A stretch of 7,504 nucleotides of DNA from Comamonadaceae bacterium (GTDB taxonomy: Bacteria > Pseudomonadota > Gammaproteobacteria > Burkholderiales > Burkholderiaceae_C). The notes below the pieces were generated by a model. It ran no database searches. It was not told the origin of the DNA and was given only the letters and a program-made list of their open reading frames with translations. The first letter of the stretch is position 1. Each line of letters begins with the position of its first letter. The translations under genes were made by a program, and so were the position numbers. Shown here in pieces: positions 5,732 through 7,504 of this stretch. The stretch spans positions 1 through 7,504 of the forward strand of contig JAIXXW010000075.1 of assembly GCA_027490555.1 (NCBI GenBank), written 5' to 3'.

Positions 5732-5991
5732 ACGAAGCCGAAACCCGAGCTAGCCGCCCTGAAAGCGCCAAGGCCCACAACACGGTGACGTCTCGGCAAA
5801 AGCAACATGCCTTCTTGGCGTTTGTGCTGGACCAGTGCGTGACCCAAGGCGTAGACCAACTCGACGCCGACAAACTCACCCCGCTGCTCAAGCTGCGCTA
5901 CAACGCGTTGAATGACGCCATGGCGGAATTGGGGGATGCGGTGCAGGTCAGGCAGGCGTTTGTGGGGATGCAGCGGTATTTGTACGAATAA
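5728..5991 (+). pseudogene. Internally deleted HsdR (type I restriction subunit) remnant
   Basis: The 87-aa frame is too short for HsdR, which is normally several hundred to about a thousand residues. Residues 28 to 87 resemble the EcoEI-type HsdR C-terminal domain: AFLAFVLDQCVTQGVDQLD (28-46) matches FLxFVLxxYVxxGVxELD, KLTPLLKLRYNALNDAMAELG (49-69) matches the LPPLLxLKYxxxxDAxAELG block, and VRQAFVGMQRYLYE (74-87) matches the end of the family. The first eight residues, MNEAETRA, look like the usual beginning of HsdR (MNEAETRAExIDP...). The nuclease, helicase and translocase motifs that should lie between are missing. The simplest reading is a large in-frame deletion that joined the start to the tail. 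The frame is still open and its ATG overlaps the HEPN-like stop, so a small product may be made. A captured stand-alone C-terminal domain serving the module is a less likely alternative. Confidence 0.72.
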
Positions 5992-6025
5992 AAAACGCAG
6001 TCCCCGGTCTCCTGGACGCTGCGTT
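5989..6025 (-). terminator. Intrinsic terminator of the FadB-like gene
   Basis: Read on the - strand, AACGCAG (6025-6019) pairs with CTGCGTT (6000-5994). The stem extends by TCC/GGA beyond a 2-base bulge and is followed by a T-run (TTTTTTATT, complement of 5987-5995). It begins 33 bases past the stop of the - strand gene. The T-run touches the stop codon of the HsdR remnant, and no T-run follows on the + strand, so it serves the - strand gene. Confidence 0.8.
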
Positions 6026-6058
6026 GATGCACACATCCAGCCGTCTGGGAACCGCCGC

Positions 6059-7504
6059 TCAATACACCGGCTGATGCTGTTTCAAGCTGGCGATCACTTC
6101 CGCTGTCAGCACAAAGCCCGCACCGAAGAGCTCCGCCAATTCAGCACAGCGCTGGGCAAACGCATCCACGCCCTGGCCATAGATGAATTGCAGCGCGCCA
6201 CCTGTCCAGGCTGGAAAGCCGATGCCGAAGATCGAGCCGATGTTGCCGTCGTGCACCGAGGTCAGCACGCCTTCTTGCAGGCAGCGGGCAGTTTCCACCG
6301 CCTGGCGGTACAGCAGGCGGTCTTGGATGTCTTTCGGATGGTAGGCCAGGCCTGGTTTTTCAAAGCGGGTTTTGAGTTCGGGCCACAGCGATTTTTTCTG
6401 GCCTGCGGGGTAGTCGTAAAAACCACCGCCTGCGGCGCGGCCGGGGCGTTGGAGTTCTTTGACCATGCGCTCGACCAGCAGCTCGCCGGGCGTGGCGGTG
6501 TAGGTTTTGCCTTCCTTGGCGAAGTCTTCGCGGGTCTGGTCGAGCACATGCACCGACAGCGACAGCGCGGTCTCGTCCAGCACGGCCAGCGGGCCGACGG
6601 GCATGCCCACCTGCATGGCCAGGTTCTCGATGACGGGCGCGGGGATGCCCTCGCCCAGCATGGCCGCACCTTCCATGACAAAGGTGCCGAAGGTGCGGCT
6701 GGTGTAAAAGCCACGCGAATCGTTCACCACGATGGGCAACTTGCCCAGCGCCTGCACATAGTCGTAGGCCCGTGCAATGGTTTCATCGTCGGTCTGCGCG
6801 CCCCGGATGATCTCCACCAGCTTCATCTTGTCCACCGGGCTGAAGAAGTGGATGCCCACGAATTTCTCGGGCTTGTCGCTGGCCTGGGCCAGGCCGCTGA
6901 TGGGCAAGGTGGAGGTGTTGCTGGCAAAGAAGCCGCCTTGGCTGAGCATGGGCTCGGCCTCTTGCGTCACCTTGGCTTTGAGTTCGCGGTTTTCAAACAC
7001 GGCTTCGATGATCAGGTCGCAGCCTTGCAGGTCTGCGGCGCTGGCCGTGGGCTGAATCAGTGACAACAAAGCCGCTTGTTTGTCCGTGGTCATGCGGCCT
7101 TTGTCCATGCGCTGTTGGGTGAGCTTTTGGCTGTAGGCCTTGCCTTTGTCGGCGGCCTCGATGCTCACGTCTTTCAGCACGGTGGCGATGCCACGGCTGG
7201 CTTGTGCATAGGCGATGCCCGAGCCCATCATGCCCGCGCCCAGAATGCCCACTTTTTGCGGCTTGTAGCGCGGTGCAGCCTTGGGCCGGCTTTGGCCGCC
7301 CTTGATGCTGTTCATGTTGAAGAAGAAGGTGTTGATCATGTTGCGCGCCACTTGGCTGGTCATGAGACCTGCGAGGTAACGGCTTTCGATGCGCATGGCG
7401 GTGTCAAAGTCCACCATCGCGCCTTCGACCATGGCGGCCAGCGCCGCTTCGGGGGCGGGGTAGAGGCCGCGTGTTTTTTGCTTGAGCACGGCCGGGGCCA
7501 CGCT
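6059..7504 (-). CDS. FadB/FadJ-like fatty-acid oxidation protein, 3-hydroxyacyl-CoA dehydrogenase part (5' partial)
   Basis: The frame runs through the right edge of the window, so about 481 C-terminal residues are visible; the N-terminal enoyl-CoA hydratase part, usual in proteins of about 700 residues, would lie outside. A GTG at 7501 is in frame but is internal. The visible part oxidises 3-hydroxyacyl-CoA with NAD+ in beta-oxidation. Residue numbers count from that GTG. KVGILGAGMMGSGIAYAQ (83-100) is the Rossmann NAD-binding loop. IIEAVFENRELK (164-175) and SNTSTLPI (194-201) are conserved. GIHFFSPVDKMKLVEIIRG (216-234) carries the catalytic pair H218 and E230. The C-terminal dehydrogenase domains follow, with GRAAGGGFYDY and GIGFPAWTGG typical of the multifunctional protein. 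The upstream linker AGLMTSQVARNMINTFFFN (44-62) also fits FadB-like fusions rather than a single-domain dehydrogenase. It is convergent with the restriction remnant and ends at its own terminator. Confidence 0.92.
   Translation of the reverse strand, partial: SVAPAVLKQKTRGLYPAPEAALAAMVEGAMVDFDTAMRIESRYLAGLMTSQVARNMINTFFFNMNSIKGGQSRPKAAPRYKPQKVGILGAGMMGSGIAYAQASRGIATVLKDVSIEAADKGKAYSQKLTQQRMDKGRMTTDKQAALLSLIQPTASAADLQGCDLIIEAVFENRELKAKVTQEAEPMLSQGGFFASNTSTLPISGLAQASDKPEKFVGIHFFSPVDKMKLVEIIRGAQTDDETIARAYDYVQALGKLPIVVNDSRGFYTSRTFGTFVMEGAAMLGEGIPAPVIENLAMQVGMPVGPLAVLDETALSLSVHVLDQTREDFAKEGKTYTATPGELLVERMVKELQRPGRAAGGGFYDYPAGQKKSLWPELKTRFEKPGLAYHPKDIQDRLLYRQAVETARCLQEGVLTSVHDGNIGSIFGIGFPAWTGGALQFIYGQGVDAFAQRCAELAELFGAGFVLTAEVIASLKQHQPVY

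Noticed and set aside
4342..6034. Terminal inverted repeats bounding the island (GTGCATTGACACGC near 4343 versus the complement of GCGTTGATGCAC near 6021)
   Set aside because: The match needs gaps, is short, and the right copy overlaps the terminator of the FadB-like gene; no target-site duplication was found.
5912..7063. A 383-codon + strand open frame opposite the FadB-like gene
   Set aside because: It would read through the terminator and oppose conserved NAD-binding and catalytic motifs; shadow composition.

Overview
The window is GC-rich, densely packed bacterial DNA that most resembles a betaproteobacterium of the Comamonadaceae type. That placement is an inference from codon use and protein style (a PuuE-type allantoinase, a UraD/AllC fusion and a FadB-like protein); no RNA or marker gene supports it.

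Region 1 (1-4334, + strand) is a ureide/purine-degradation operon. It begins with the C-terminal end of a GntR/FCD regulator. A PuuE-type allantoinase follows, then a 591-aa fusion of OHCU decarboxylase (UraD) with allantoate amidohydrolase (AllC/M20 family), then a second M20-family protein coupled by an ATGA overlap. Together these would take OHCU to allantoin, open allantoin to allantoate and release ammonia from allantoate. The last M20 protein lacks several canonical metal ligands and its reaction is unknown; a ureidoglycine or ureidoglycolate step is only a guess from position.

Region 2 (4338-5991) is a lower-GC patch that reads as the scar of a type I restriction-modification locus. 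At one edge, on the - strand, is a fragment matching only the HsdM C-terminus. At the other edge, on the + strand, is an 87-aa ORF that joins an HsdR-like start (MNEAETRA) to an HsdR-like C-terminal domain. Between them an apparently intact two-gene module survives: a winged-helix protein with a minimal nucleotidyltransferase (MNT) domain, overlapping a HEPN-like protein. This is the layout of an MNT/HEPN toxin-antitoxin or defence pair. Its promoter region has repeated TCGTTGT(T/C)AATT half-sites that look like an autoregulatory operator. The module and its context are the most interesting part of the window.

Region 3 (5989-7504, - strand) is the 3' two-thirds of a FadB-like fatty-acid beta-oxidation protein, ending in a clear intrinsic terminator and running off the right edge of the window.

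No tRNA, rRNA, CRISPR array or intact insertion sequence was seen.
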